Assembly: GCF_001570945.1 (NCBI RefSeq)
Contig: NZ_BCSQ01000011.1
Span: 1-64,000, forward strand
Direction: 5' to 3'
Source of the DNA: Janibacter anophelis NBRC 107843
GTDB lineage: Bacteria > Actinomycetota > Actinomycetes > Actinomycetales > Dermatophilaceae
DNA: 64,000 nucleotides
Each line of letters begins with the position of its first letter. Position 1 is the stretch's first letter. The notes beneath the pieces are model-generated. The model was not told where the DNA came from. It did no database searches and saw nothing but the letters and a program-made list of their open reading frames with translations. Both the position numbers and the translations under genes were made by a program. Positions 15,814 to 25,230 of the stretch are shown here, in pieces.

Positions 15814-17418
15814 TCACTCCCACTCGATGGTGCCCGGCGGCTTGCTCGTCACGTCGAGCACGACCCGGTTGACCTCTGCGACCTCGTTGGTGATGCGCGT
15901 GGAGATCTGCGCCAGCACGTCACCCGGCACGCGGGTCCAGTCGGCGGTCATCGCGTCCTCCGACGAGACGGGGCGCAGCACGATCGGGTGGCCGTAGGTG
16001 CGGCCGTCGCCCTGGACACCCACCGAGCGGACGTCGGCGAGCAGGACGACAGGGCACTGCCAGATCTCCTTGTCGAGGCCGGCGGCGGTCAGCTCCTCGC
16101 GGGCGATCGCGTCGGCGCGGCGCAGGATGTCGAGGTTGTGCTCGGTGACCTCGCCGATGATGCGGATGCCCAGCCCCGGCCCGGGGAAGGGCTGGCGGTC
16201 GACGATCGGGTCGGGCACACCGAGCTCGCGACCGACCTGACGCACCTCGTCCTTGAAGAGGGCGCGCAGCGGCTCGATGAGCTTGAACTGCAGGTCGTCG
16301 GGCAGACCGCCCACGTTGTGGTGCGACTTGATGTTGGCCGCACCCGTGCCGCCGCCGGACTCGACGACGTCGGGATAGAGCGTGCCTTGGACGAGCCACT
16401 TGACCGGGTGACCCGACTCGTCGCCCTCGCCGACGACGTCGCGGGCGGCCTGCTCGAAGACGCGGATGAACTCGCGGCCGATGATCTTGCGCTTGTCCTC
16501 GGGGTCGGTGACCCCGGCGAGCGCGCCGAGGAAGCGCTCCTTGGCGTCGACGACGACGAGCTTCACCCCGGTCGCGGCGACGAACTCCTCCTCGACCTGC
16601 TCGGCCTCGCCCTGCCGCAGCAGGCCGTGGTCGACGAAGACGCAGGTCAGCTGCTCGCCGACGGCGCGCTGCACGAGCGCCGCCGCGACAGAGGAGTCGA
16701 CCCCGCCGGAGAGGGCGCAGAGCACGCGGTCCTCGCCGACGGTCTCGCGGATGAGCTCGACCTGCTCGTCGATGACATTGTCGGCGGTCCAGTTTGGGCT
16801 CAGCCCGGCGCCACGGAGGAGGAAGTTCTCGAGGACGGGCTGGCCGAAGGTCGAGTGCAGCACCTCGGGGTGCCACTGCACCCCGTAGAGGCGCCGCTCG
16901 TCGTCCTCGAAGGCCGCGACCGGCGCTCCGGAGGTGCTCGCGGTGACCCGCATGCCCTCGGGCGCCTCGGTGACCGAGTCGCCGTGGCTCATCCACACCG
17001 ACTGCTCGGCGGGCTGGCCGTTGAAGAGCGTGGACTCGCGGTCGCTCACCTGCGCGCGGGTCGAGCCGTACTCGCGCAGACCGGTCCGCTCGACGGTGCC
17101 GCCGAGCGCCTGGACCATCGCCTGGAAGCCGTAGCACATGCCGAAGACCGGGACCCCGGCCTCGAGCAGCGTCACGTCGAGCGAGGGGGCGTCCTCGGCG
17201 TAGACCGACGAGGGGCCGCCGGAGAGGATCACCGCGGCCGGCTCCTTGGCGAGGATCTCGGCCACGGGCATCGTGTGCGGCACGACCTCGCTGTAGATCT
17301 TCGCCTCACGCACGCGGCGGGCGATGAGCTGGGCGTACTGGGCGCCGTAGTCGACGACGAGGACCGGCGAGGTCTTCAGCGAGTCGACCGGGGAGGTCTG
17401 CGAGAGGGATTCCGTCAC
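15814..17418 (-). CDS. guaA: GMP synthase (glutamine-hydrolysing)
   Basis: The 534-residue protein carries an N-terminal class I glutaminase (nucleophile in [11 protein letters not shown], His/Glu near QWHPEVLHS), an ATP pyrophosphatase domain with [14 protein letters not shown], and the C-terminal dimerisation domain ending [13 protein letters not shown]. It converts XMP to GMP, the last step after GuaB in the same window. GTG 17418 and GTG 17424 are near-equivalent starts; length fits either. Downstream it converges with the tail-anchored gene. Confidence 0.97.
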   Translation of the reverse strand: MTESLSQTSPVDSLKTSPVLVVDYGAQYAQLIARRVREAKIYSEVVPHTMPVAEILAKEPAAVILSGGPSSVYAEDAPSLDVTLLEAGVPVFGMCYGFQAMVQALGGTVERTGLREYGSTRAQVSDRESTLFNGQPAEQSVWMSHGDSVTEAPEGMRVTASTSGAPVAAFEDDERRLYGVQWHPEVLHSTFGQPVLENFLLRGAGLSPNWTADNVIDEQVELIRETVGEDRVLCALSGGVDSSVAAALVQRAVGEQLTCVFVDHGLLRQGEAEQVEEEFVAATGVKLVVVDAKERFLGALAGVTDPEDKRKIIGREFIRVFEQAARDVVGEGDESGHPVKWLVQGTLYPDVVESGGGTGAANIKSHHNVGGLPDDLQFKLIEPLRALFKDEVRQVGRELGVPDPIVDRQPFPGPGLGIRIIGEVTEHNLDILRRADAIAREELTAAGLDKEIWQCPVVLLADVRSVGVQGDGRTYGHPIVLRPVSSEDAMTADWTRVPGDVLAQISTRITNEVAEVNRVVLDVTSKPPGTIEWE

Positions 17419-17468
17419 CCGCACAGGTTACCGGGGCGCAGCCCCTCCCCCTTCGCCCGTCCCGGACC

Positions 17469-17533
17469 GCGCATCTCCCCGGGGAAATGCAAAGTCTTGA
17501 CGTCGAGAGGTTGCATTGCCGTAGGGCAATGCA
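17469..17533. repeat. Composite palindrome pair upstream of guaA
   Basis: Palindrome GCATCTCCCCGGGGAAATGC (from 17471) is joined by a 21-bp spacer (aaagtCTTGACGTCGAGaggt) to a second palindrome TGCATTGCCgtaGGGCAATGCA (17512-17533). A similar composite with its spacer core inverted lies at 22131-22194. It sits between guaA and the DUF3817 gene, on whose transcript it could act as a terminator. Confidence 0.65.
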
Positions 17534-17543
17534 GACACAGGGG

Positions 17544-17882
17544 TCAGGAGATGAGCGGGGTGACCTCGCGGACGACGCGGCGCTCCTCGACGAAGGCGAG
17601 GAAGGGGATGCAGGCGAGCAGGAGGATGAGGATCATCCGGCCGACCGACCAGCCGACCTTGAAGCCGAGGTTGGCCGTGGCGACGGCGAAGACCATGAAG
17701 ATCAGACCGTGCACCGGCGACCACCAGGCGAGCACGTCGTTGTCCATGCCGTACTTGAGGACCATCTCGACGATGAGGACGAACATCGCCAGACCGGCGA
17801 TGACGGCGGTGACCCGGAAGAAGGACAACGCGGTCGCGATCGCCCTCGGGTCGGCCGTCCCGGCCCTGGTCTCGTTGCTCAC
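17544..17882 (-). CDS. DUF3817 family small membrane protein
   Basis: The 112-residue protein has three hydrophobic segments (FFRVTAVIAGLAMFVLIVEM, VHGLIFMVFAVATANLGF, MILILLLACIPFLAFV) and the family signature YGMDNDVLAWWSPVHG, found in actinobacterial DUF3817 proteins next to SURF1. GTG 17882 overlaps the SURF1 stop by four bases (GTGA). A role near cytochrome oxidase assembly is suggested only by this linkage. Confidence 0.88.
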   Translation of the reverse strand: MSNETRAGTADPRAIATALSFFRVTAVIAGLAMFVLIVEMVLKYGMDNDVLAWWSPVHGLIFMVFAVATANLGFKVGWSVGRMILILLLACIPFLAFVEERRVVREVTPLIS

Positions 17883-18631
17883 GTGCTCTCCTCCGTGCTC
17901 ACGGCGGACTCGTCCGCCTCGTCCTTGCGCGCCGCCTGGCGCACCATCTTGGTCCACATCCACAGTGCGAAGGCCGAGAACAGCCACCACTGGAAGGCGT
18001 ACATCACGTTGCGCCACTGCAGCGAGGTGTCGGGCAGCGGCGGGGGGACCCGCTGGACCCCCTTTGCCCCGGCCTCGCCGTCCTCGGTGACGGCGAAGAC
18101 GAACCCGTTGTAGATGTCACCGTCCCAGACGTTGACCAGCTGGGCGATGTCGACCGAGGTCAGCTCGCCGTCGGCGCTGCCGCCGGACTCGTCCGGTGCC
18201 TCCGGTGGTGCCAACGAGCCGACGAGGTCGATGGTTCCGGACGGAGGCGAAGGGGGGTCCTCCCCCGGCGCGATCCAGCCCCGGACCACGGCCAGGTTGG
18301 CCCCGGACTCCGCGACGACGAAGCGGTCGAGGACCCAGGCGACGCGTTGGTCGTCGAAGCGGCGGTTGACCACCAGCAGCGACTCGCCGGTGTACTCACC
18401 GCGCGTCGAGACCCGTTGTCCCGAGCCGTCGTCGGGGAAGGACTCGTGCGGTCCGACGACGTCCGCCAGCGGCCGCACCGGCCGCTCCTGGACCTCGCGG
18501 ACCGCGTCGGCCCGGGCGACGTCGTGCGCCACGGACCACTGCCAGCGGCCGGCGACGATGCCGAGAGCGGCGAGGACGAGTGCCACGACGAGCAGCCCCA
18601 GCCAGCGGGGTCGAAGGGCGGTCCTGAGCAC
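17879..18631 (-). CDS. SURF1-family cytochrome oxidase biogenesis protein
   Basis: The 250-residue protein has two membrane helices, one at residues 9-28 (WLGLLVVALVLAALGIVAGRWQ) and one near residue 213 (YAFQWWLFSAFALWMW), around an extracytoplasmic domain with the family features GRWQW near the first helix and VNRRFDD...VVRGWI. Actinobacterial SURF1 helps insert haem into aa3-type oxidase. ATG 18631 begins directly before the first helix. It is coupled to the DUF3817 gene. Confidence 0.9.
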   Translation of the reverse strand: MLRTALRPRWLGLLVVALVLAALGIVAGRWQWSVAHDVARADAVREVQERPVRPLADVVGPHESFPDDGSGQRVSTRGEYTGESLLVVNRRFDDQRVAWVLDRFVVAESGANLAVVRGWIAPGEDPPSPPSGTIDLVGSLAPPEAPDESGGSADGELTSVDIAQLVNVWDGDIYNGFVFAVTEDGEAGAKGVQRVPPPLPDTSLQWRNVMYAFQWWLFSAFALWMWTKMVRQAARKDEADESAVSTEEST

Positions 18632-18661
18632 CCGCTCAGGCTACGCGAGCCGTCTCGGGCC

Positions 18662-20470
18662 TCAGGCCACGCCGTGGCGCACGGCCGGCATCGGCAGGGA
18701 CACCCGCGAGCTGACGTGGGTGAACTCACGCACCGCCGGGCGACGAGCGGGCACGGGCTCCAGACGGCGGTACGCCTCGCCCTGCCCCGGACGCTCGTCG
18801 TGCTCACCCGCGTTGGGCCACAACGAGAACGTGCGCTCGGACTGCGCCGTGATCGTCAGCGACGGGTTGACGCCGAGGTTGGCCGAGACGGCCGACCCGT
18901 CGACGACGCTGACGCCCGGGTGGCCCCACAACCGCTGGTACGGGTCGATGACACCGGAGGCCGGGGAGTCGCTGATCGGGGCGCCTCCGAGGAAGTGCGC
19001 GGTGAGCGGGATGTCGAACGCTTCGCTCCACGTGCCGCCGGGGTGGAAGGGGACGCCGATCCGCTCGGCGAGCTTGCGGGCGAGGACGCGGATCCCGTCG
19101 TGACCGGACTCGATGTAGGTGGGGTTCTCCTCGCCGTGGCCCTGCTTCGAGGTGAGTCGACGGCGCCCACCGGGACCCTCGGTCAGGTAGGTCGTCAGCG
19201 AGTTGTCGAGACTCTGCATGACCAGCCCGATGACCGTGCTGTCGGCGAAGTGGGTGCCCGGGGGGAACCAGGCGATCAGGGCCGGGATGTTGAGCGGCAG
19301 CTGGCCCAGCAGCTTGACGAAGCGCGGCACCGGCCCGGTGCGCGGCGGCGCCAGCAGGGTGGTGAGCATCCCCATCGCGTCCGAGCCCTTGCCGTACCGC
19401 ACGTTCTCGATGTGGGTCGCGGAGTCGGGGTGGAAGGAGGAGGTGATGGCCACCCCCTTCGTCAGGTCGTACTCACCCTCCGGCGGCGTCGAGGCCAGGG
19501 CGCCGACGAGCGCCTCGGAGTTGGTGCGGGTCAGCTCGCCGAGCCGGTCGCTGATGCCCGGCAGCTCGCCGTCGGCCTTCATCGCGTGGAGCAGCTGCTG
19601 CGTACCCCACGTGCCGGCCGCGACGACGACCTTGCGCGCAGTGGTGATGCGAGCGCTCTTGTCCCCCAACGCATCCGTGGCCTCGTGCCGCACGCGGTAG
19701 ACCTCGTCCGGGCCCTCGGTCCCGGGCACGACACCCACGCGGGTCACGGTGCGCATGGGCACGACCTGCGCGCCGAGGCCTTCGGCGAGCGCGAGGTAGT
19801 TCTTCATCAGGGTGTTCTTGGCGCCCACCCGGCAGCCGACCATGCAGTTGCCGCACTCGGTGCACGTCGTGCGGCTCGGCCCCACCCCGCCGAAGTACGG
19901 GTCCGCCACCTGCTTGCCCTGCTCCTGCGGCGAGTCGTCGTCACCGAAGAGCACGCCGACCGGCGTCTTGCGGAAGGTCTCGGGGACTCCCATCTCCTCG
20001 GCTGCGGCCCGCATCGCGTCCTCGACGACTCCCTCGCAGGGGTTGGTCACGACACCGAGCATCGAGCTGGCCATGTCGTAGTGCGGCAGCAGCTCGTCCT
20101 GCCAGTCGGTGATGTGGCCCCACTGCCGGTCCTTGAAGAAGACCTCCGGCGGGACGTAGAGCGTGTTGGCGTAGTTGAGCGACCCGCCGCCGACGCCCGC
20201 TCCCGCGAGGATCATCACGTCCTTGAGCATGTGGATGCGCTGGATGCCGTAGCAGCCGAGCTTCGGCGCCCACAGGAAGTTCTTCAGGTCCCAACTCGTC
20301 TCGGCGAAGTCGGTGTCGGCGAAGCGACGGCCGGCCTCGAGGACGGTGACGCGATACCCCTTCTCCGACAGGCGAAGGGCGGCAACCGAGCCTCCGAATC
20401 CGGAGCCGATGACCAGGACGTCGGTGTCGACGCCGACGGTGGAGGCGGTGCTGGTGTCGCGGTCGGTCAC
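18662..20470 (-). CDS. GMC / cholesterol-oxidase-like flavoprotein
   Basis: The 602-residue FAD oxidoreductase has a dinucleotide fold VIGSGFGGSVAALRL at about residues 20-34, the GMC signature GAGVGGGSLNYANTLY, a Cys-rich loop CTECGNCMVGCRVGAKN like bacterial ferredoxin sites, and the C-terminal FAD-contact VDGSAVSANLGVNPSLT. Position beside guaB3/guaA matches the mycobacterial choD locus. The Cys-rich loop suggests the physiological acceptor may be an electron carrier and not O2. GTG 20470 overlaps the SSADH stop (GTGA). The sterol substrate is assumed from family only. Confidence 0.85.
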   Translation of the reverse strand: MTDRDTSTASTVGVDTDVLVIGSGFGGSVAALRLSEKGYRVTVLEAGRRFADTDFAETSWDLKNFLWAPKLGCYGIQRIHMLKDVMILAGAGVGGGSLNYANTLYVPPEVFFKDRQWGHITDWQDELLPHYDMASSMLGVVTNPCEGVVEDAMRAAAEEMGVPETFRKTPVGVLFGDDDSPQEQGKQVADPYFGGVGPSRTTCTECGNCMVGCRVGAKNTLMKNYLALAEGLGAQVVPMRTVTRVGVVPGTEGPDEVYRVRHEATDALGDKSARITTARKVVVAAGTWGTQQLLHAMKADGELPGISDRLGELTRTNSEALVGALASTPPEGEYDLTKGVAITSSFHPDSATHIENVRYGKGSDAMGMLTTLLAPPRTGPVPRFVKLLGQLPLNIPALIAWFPPGTHFADSTVIGLVMQSLDNSLTTYLTEGPGGRRRLTSKQGHGEENPTYIESGHDGIRVLARKLAERIGVPFHPGGTWSEAFDIPLTAHFLGGAPISDSPASGVIDPYQRLWGHPGVSVVDGSAVSANLGVNPSLTITAQSERTFSLWPNAGEHDERPGQGEAYRRLEPVPARRPAVREFTHVSSRVSLPMPAVRHGVA

Positions 20471-22059
20471 TTCATACCCATCATCTTCATGGCCCGCAGG
20501 CCGAGCGTCATCACCTTGGAGTGGGTGCGGTCGCTCATGCCGAAGGCCGGCGCGATCGGCACGAGGTACTGGGCGGCGACGGTCTGCGCCTCGGTGTACT
20601 TGAGGATGCCCTCGGCGCCGTGACGGCGACCCATACCGGAGTCCTTCATGCCGCCCATGGGTGCGCCCATCGAGCCCCACGCCGCGGCGTAGGCCTCGTT
20701 GATGTTTACGGTGCCGGTCTGGATGCGGGCGGCGACCTGTCGGCCGCGTCGCACGTCGCGGGTCCAGACCGAGGAGTTCAGGCCGTACTCGGTGTCGTTG
20801 ACCAGGGCGATCGCGGCCGCGTCGTCCGGGACGCGGTAGATCGACACGAGCGGACCGAAGGTCTCCTCGTCGCGGCACGTCATCGCGGAGGTGACGCCCT
20901 CGAGCACGGTGGGCTCGTAGACGTAGGGGCCGAGGTCGGGCCGGTGCCGACCGCCCGTGAGGATCTTCGCCCCCTTCGCCGTGGCGTCCTGGACGTGGGC
21001 GGTGACGGTGTCGAGCTGGTCCTGGCTGACCAAGGAGCCCATGTCGTAGCCGTACTCGAGCGCCGTGCCGATCGTCATCGCGTCGACGGCGGCGACGAAG
21101 CGCGGGATGAACTCGTCGGCGATCGCCTCGTGCACGACGACCCGCTCGGTCGAGATGCACAGCTGGCCCGCGCTGGAGAAGCACGCACGCACGGCGCCCT
21201 CGACGGCCCGGTCGAGGTCGGCGTCGTCGGCGATGTAGACGGAGTTCTTGCCGCCGAGCTCCATGCTGAAGGAGACGAGGCGGGCGGCCGCGGACTGCGC
21301 GACGCGGCGCCCGGTCGGGGTCGAGCCGGTGTAGCAGACGTAGTCGGTGAGATCGACGACCGCCTGTCCGGCCTCGGAGCCGCGACCGAGCACGACCTGG
21401 AAGACCCCCTCGGGCAGCCCGGCCTCGCGCAGCAGCTCGATCCCGGCGAGCGCGGTGACCGAGCCCTGCTGATCCGGACGCAGGACGACGGCGTTGCCGG
21501 CCATGAGAGCGGGCAGGGCGTCGGTGATCGCCAGGCTCAGCGGGTAGTTCCACGGCGAGACGATGCCGACGACACCCTTGGGGTGGTGGAGCACCTGCGT
21601 CTGGGTGAGGACGGGGAAGGCGCCGGCGACCCGCTGCGGCTTGAGGTGCGCCTCGGCGGTGCGACCGTAGTAGCGCGCGGCCAGCGCGGTGTCGAGGACC
21701 TCCTCGAAGGCCTGCTTGCGCACCTTGCCCGACTCGATCTGGATGAGGTCGAGCAGCTCGACCTGCTTGGCGAGGACGAGGTCGTGGAAGCGCAGCATGA
21801 TGCGGCGACGCTCGTCGAAGGAGGTGGCCGCCCACCGGGTCTGCGCGGCGCGGGCCGCGGCGACGGCGCGCCGGACGTCCTCGGTGGTCGACAGCGGCAG
21901 GGCCGCGATGGGACCCCCGGTCAGGGGCGAGGTCCGGGTGAAGGTCTGCGCGGTCGGCGACGCGACGACCCGGGCGGCATACCGCCGGGCGCGCCCGGGG
22001 TCGACGGCGTAGGTGGCCGTGGGGTCCAGCTCAGGGTCAGCGATGATCTCCGAGGTCAT
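20467..22059 (-). CDS. Succinate-semialdehyde dehydrogenase (NAD(P)+)
   Basis: The 530-residue aldehyde dehydrogenase superfamily member has an NAD-binding PWNYPLSLAITDALPAL region, the catalytic Glu in SMELGGKNSVY and the catalytic Cys in SSAGQLCIST. Best family fit is the GabD2-type succinic semialdehyde dehydrogenase of actinobacteria. The N-terminus is about 30 residues longer than in E. coli GabD. ATG 22059 is used, since an upstream start adds an unlikely MANGCAQGYFWV. It is co-transcribed with the GMC oxidase, perhaps to oxidise an aldehyde product. Confidence 0.88.
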   Translation of the reverse strand: MTSEIIADPELDPTATYAVDPGRARRYAARVVASPTAQTFTRTSPLTGGPIAALPLSTTEDVRRAVAAARAAQTRWAATSFDERRRIMLRFHDLVLAKQVELLDLIQIESGKVRKQAFEEVLDTALAARYYGRTAEAHLKPQRVAGAFPVLTQTQVLHHPKGVVGIVSPWNYPLSLAITDALPALMAGNAVVLRPDQQGSVTALAGIELLREAGLPEGVFQVVLGRGSEAGQAVVDLTDYVCYTGSTPTGRRVAQSAAARLVSFSMELGGKNSVYIADDADLDRAVEGAVRACFSSAGQLCISTERVVVHEAIADEFIPRFVAAVDAMTIGTALEYGYDMGSLVSQDQLDTVTAHVQDATAKGAKILTGGRHRPDLGPYVYEPTVLEGVTSAMTCRDEETFGPLVSIYRVPDDAAAIALVNDTEYGLNSSVWTRDVRRGRQVAARIQTGTVNINEAYAAAWGSMGAPMGGMKDSGMGRRHGAEGILKYTEAQTVAAQYLVPIAPAFGMSDRTHSKVMTLGLRAMKMMGMK

Positions 22060-22130
22060 TACCCAAAAGTAACCTTGAGCGCATCCGTTGGCCATGGGTC
22101 AACCCGCCAATGAGACGAGCAGCACCCGGC

Positions 22131-22194
22131 GCGCATGTCCCCGGGCGGATGCAAAGTCTCGAGGTCAAGAGGTTGCATTTCCCCGGGCGGATGC
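22131..22194. repeat. Composite palindrome pair, inverted-spacer copy
   Basis: Palindromes GCATGTCCCCGGGCGGATGC (from 22133) and GCATTTCCCCGGGCGGATGC (from 22175) are separated by aaagtCTCGAGGTCAAGaggt. That core is the reverse complement, with one mismatch, of the core at 17469. It lies between the SSADH start (22059) and the guaB3 end (22215), where a terminator for guaB3 would be expected. Confidence 0.65.
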
Positions 22195-22214
22195 GCGGGA
22201 GGGCGAAGGGAGGG

Positions 22215-23336
22215 TCAGCTCGGCTGGTGCGGCGCGACGACGACCTCGATGCGCTGCAGCTCCTTGACCTCGGTGTAGCCCGTGGTCGCCATGGCCCGGC
22301 GCAGCGCGCCGACGAGGTTGGTCGTGCCGTCGGCGACCTTGCTCGGGCCGAAGAGCACCTCCTGCAGCGGGGCGACCGAGCCGACCTCGACGCGCGCGCC
22401 GCGCGGCAGCTCGGGGTGGTGCGCCTCGGCGCCCCAGTGGTAGCCGCGCCCGGGGGCGTCGGCGGCGCGGGCGAGCGCTGCGCCGAGCATGACGGCGTCG
22501 GCGCCGCACGCGATCGCCTTGACGATGTCACCGCTCGTCCCCAGGCCACCGTCGGCGATGACGTGGACGTATCGGCCGCCCGACTCGTCGAGGTAGTCGC
22601 GGCGGGCCGCGGCGACATCGGCGACGGCGCTGGCCATCGGGGCGTGGATGCCCAGGGCCTGCCGGGTCGTGTGCGCCGCTCCTCCGCCGAATCCGACGAG
22701 GACACCGGCGGCACCGGTGCGCATGAGGTGCAGGGCGGCGGTGTAACTCGCGGCACCACCGACGATCACGGGCACGTCGAGCTCGTAGATGAAGCGCTTG
22801 AGGTTGAGCGGCTCCGTGCGGCTGCTCACGTGCTCGGCGGAGACGGTCGTGCCGCGGATGACGAAGAGGTCGACCCCCGCGTCGACGACGGCCTTCCAGT
22901 GCTGCTGGGTGTTCTGCGGGCTCAGTGCGCCCGCGACGGTCACCCCGGCGGCACGCAGCTCGCGCAGCCGCTCGGTGATCAGCTCCGGCTGGATCGGTGC
23001 CGCGTAGATCTCCTGCATGCGCGCCGTGGCCAGCACCGGGTCGAGCGAGGCGATCTCGGCGAGCAGCGGCTCGGGGTCGGAGTAGCGGGTCCACAGGCCC
23101 TCGAGGTCGAGCACGGGCAGACCGCCCGCCTCGCCGAAGGCGATCGCCGTCGCCGGCGACATCACCGAGTCCATCGGCGCCGCGATGACCGGCATCTCGA
23201 AGTGGTAGGCGTCGATCTGCCAGTCGAGGGAGACCTCCTCGGGGTCGCGCGTGCGCCGACTCGGCAGCACCGCGATGTCGTCGAAGGAGTAGGCCCTGCG
23301 GCCGCGCTTGCCTCGGCCGATCTCGATCTCGTTCAC
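22215..23336 (-). CDS. guaB3: GuaB3 family IMP dehydrogenase/GMP reductase-like protein
   Basis: The 373-residue TIM-barrel protein lacks CBS domains. Start MNEIEIGRGKRGRRAYSFDD and motifs [32 protein letters not shown] and GADAVMLGAALARA place it in the GuaB3 family, next to guaB/guaA in Actinomycetota. The catalytic loop that holds Cys in GuaB (GSICTTR) reads RGTTVSAEHVSS here, so the standard nucleophile is absent. Its exact reaction is therefore not safely inferred from IMPDH; a purine-nucleotide role is supported by linkage. The upstream gap to the MFS gene is a divergent promoter. Confidence 0.9.
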   Translation of the reverse strand: MNEIEIGRGKRGRRAYSFDDIAVLPSRRTRDPEEVSLDWQIDAYHFEMPVIAAPMDSVMSPATAIAFGEAGGLPVLDLEGLWTRYSDPEPLLAEIASLDPVLATARMQEIYAAPIQPELITERLRELRAAGVTVAGALSPQNTQQHWKAVVDAGVDLFVIRGTTVSAEHVSSRTEPLNLKRFIYELDVPVIVGGAASYTAALHLMRTGAAGVLVGFGGGAAHTTRQALGIHAPMASAVADVAAARRDYLDESGGRYVHVIADGGLGTSGDIVKAIACGADAVMLGAALARAADAPGRGYHWGAEAHHPELPRGARVEVGSVAPLQEVLFGPSKVADGTTNLVGALRRAMATTGYTEVKELQRIEVVVAPHQPS

Positions 23337-23472
23337 CCGCCCAGCCTAAAGGGCTTGGCCCTCGGGGCCGGAGGGAGCATACTTGCTTGGCCGATGCATG
23401 CATCTATCTCGTCGGCCCGGGTGGCGACGAGGCCGCCGCCATCCCCCCTTCGCTCTACCTCAGGAGACCCCT

Positions 23473-25137
23473 GTGTCCGCACCCGCGCACGACCCCTCCT
23501 TGCCACAGGAGTACCCGGACAAGATCGACGCAGCCGTCCTCAAGGTCGCCGCCGTCGTCGTCCTCGGCGCGATCATGTCGATCCTCGACATCACGGTCGT
23601 CAACGTCGCCCTCCCCCACTTCCAGACCGACCTGGCCACCGGTCCCGAGCCGCTGCAGTACTCCACGGTCGCGTGGACGGTCACGGCCTACACGCTCGCC
23701 CTCGCGACGGTCATCCCGCTCACCGGCTGGGCCGCGGACCGCTTCGGCACCAAGCGCCTCTACCTGGCGGCGATCGCCTTCTTCGTCGCCGGCTCGATCC
23801 TGTGCGCCTTCGCGCCGACGATCGAGATGCTCATCGGCGCCCGCGTCGTCCAGGGCCTCGGCGGCGGCATGCTCATGCCGCTCGGCATGACGATCATGAC
23901 GCGCGCGGCCGGCCCGGACCGCATCGGCCGACTCATGGCCATCCTCGGCATCCCGATGCTCCTCGGCCCCATCGGCGGCCCGATCCTCGGCGGCTGGCTC
24001 ATCGACAACGCGCACTGGCTCGGCCGCCCGAGCTGGACGTGGATCTTCCTCATCAACCTGCCGATCGGCATCATCGCCCTGGTCTACGCCGCGGTCGTCC
24101 TGCCCAAGGACCACACCGAGCCCACCGAGTCGCTCGACATCGTCGGCCTGCTGCTCATGTCGCCCGGCCTCGCGCTCTTCCTCTACGGCGTCTCCTCGAT
24201 CCCGGAGGAGGGAACCGTCAACTCGCCCAAGGTCTACCTGACGGCGCTCGCCGGGCTCGCGCTCATCCTCGCCTTCGGCTGGTGGTCGATGCGCCCAAAG
24301 CACCCGTTGCTCGACCTGCGTCTGCTCGCCAACCGTCAGTTCTCCATCGCTGCCCTGACGATGTTCCTCTTCGCCGCGGCCTTCTTCGGCGGCCTGCTGC
24401 TCATGCCCACCTACTTCCAGCAGGTGCGCGGTGAGACGACGACCATGGCCGGCATCCTGATGATCCCCCAGGGCCTGGGCGCCCTCGTCACCATGCCGAT
24501 CGCCGGCGCGCTCGTCGACAAGTACCCGGTCGGCCGGATCGTGCCCGTCGGCATCGCCCTGATCACCGGTGGCATGTTCGCCTTCACCCAGCTGTCCGCG
24601 GACTCGAGCTACTGGGGCTTCGTCATCCCGGCGCTCTTCGTCATGGGCCTGGGCATGGGCGCGACGATGATGCCGCTCATGACGAGCTCGCTCAAGGCGC
24701 TCACCGCCCACCAGGTGGCCCGCGGCTCGACGCTGCTCAACATCACCCAGCAGGTCGCCAGCTCCTTCGGCGTCGCGATCGCCTCGGTCGTACTGACCCG
24801 CGGCTTCGAGAACCGGCCGCTCATCGGGCAGGCGCAGCAGTTCGCCGAGCAGAGCGAGGGCACCACGGACCCGAACGCGATCCAGCAGCTGCTCGCGAAG
24901 TTCCCCGAGGTCGCCCAGATCCTCGGCCAGTACGCGACCGACCCGGCGGCCGGTGCCCAGGCCCTCATGCAGGCGGTACGCGTCGACATGGCCGAGGCCT
25001 TCGCCGCGACCTACTGGGTCTCCGCCTTCATGTGCCTCGCGACCCTCGTCGTCGCGGCCTTCCTCCCGCGCAAGCGTGAGGAGAGCCACCTGCTCGACGA
25101 GGAGCCCGGCGAGAGCGCCCCGGTGCTCGTGCACTGA
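23473..25137 (+). CDS. DHA2-family MFS multidrug transporter
   Basis: The 554-residue proton-coupled exporter has about 14 predicted helices. Family motifs seen are LDITVVNVALPHFQTDL (DHA2 motif D1), WVT/WTVTAYTLALATVIPLTGW, DRFGTKRLY (motif A) and GPIGGPILGGW (motif C, typical of antiporters). GTG 23473 follows AGGAG at good spacing and gives the family length. It is divergent from guaB3 and followed by a strong hairpin. Substrate range is unknown; no regulator gene is adjacent. Confidence 0.9.
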   Translation: MSAPAHDPSLPQEYPDKIDAAVLKVAAVVVLGAIMSILDITVVNVALPHFQTDLATGPEPLQYSTVAWTVTAYTLALATVIPLTGWAADRFGTKRLYLAAIAFFVAGSILCAFAPTIEMLIGARVVQGLGGGMLMPLGMTIMTRAAGPDRIGRLMAILGIPMLLGPIGGPILGGWLIDNAHWLGRPSWTWIFLINLPIGIIALVYAAVVLPKDHTEPTESLDIVGLLLMSPGLALFLYGVSSIPEEGTVNSPKVYLTALAGLALILAFGWWSMRPKHPLLDLRLLANRQFSIAALTMFLFAAAFFGGLLLMPTYFQQVRGETTTMAGILMIPQGLGALVTMPIAGALVDKYPVGRIVPVGIALITGGMFAFTQLSADSSYWGFVIPALFVMGLGMGATMMPLMTSSLKALTAHQVARGSTLLNITQQVASSFGVAIASVVLTRGFENRPLIGQAQQFAEQSEGTTDPNAIQQLLAKFPEVAQILGQYATDPAAGAQALMQAVRVDMAEAFAATYWVSAFMCLATLVVAAFLPRKREESHLLDEEPGESAPVLVH

Positions 25138-25155
25138 CCCGACGACGGGCGAAGG

Positions 25156-25184
25156 GGGAGCGCGCAGGAATCCTGCGCGCTCCC
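25156..25184. terminator. Hairpin terminator after the MFS gene
   Basis: A 13-bp perfect stem GGGAGCGCGCAGG / CCTGCGCGCTCCC (25156-25168 and 25172-25184) with loop AAT lies 18 bp after the MFS stop. The stretch after it (TCTTCGTTG) is only mildly T-rich. Confidence 0.75.
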
Positions 25185-25230
25185 TCTTCGTTGACACTGG
25201 CAGTACGGATCCCCACCGCTAGGAGACCCC

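Noticed and set aside
15382-18090. Long plus-strand frame opposite guaA
   Set aside because: Antisense shadow; guaA on the other strand explains it.
18662-21835. Continuous frame extending the GMC oxidase upstream through the aldehyde dehydrogenase
   Set aside because: The upstream part is Arg/Gly/Pro-rich nonsense over a clear dehydrogenase in another frame; the oxidase starts at GTG 20470.
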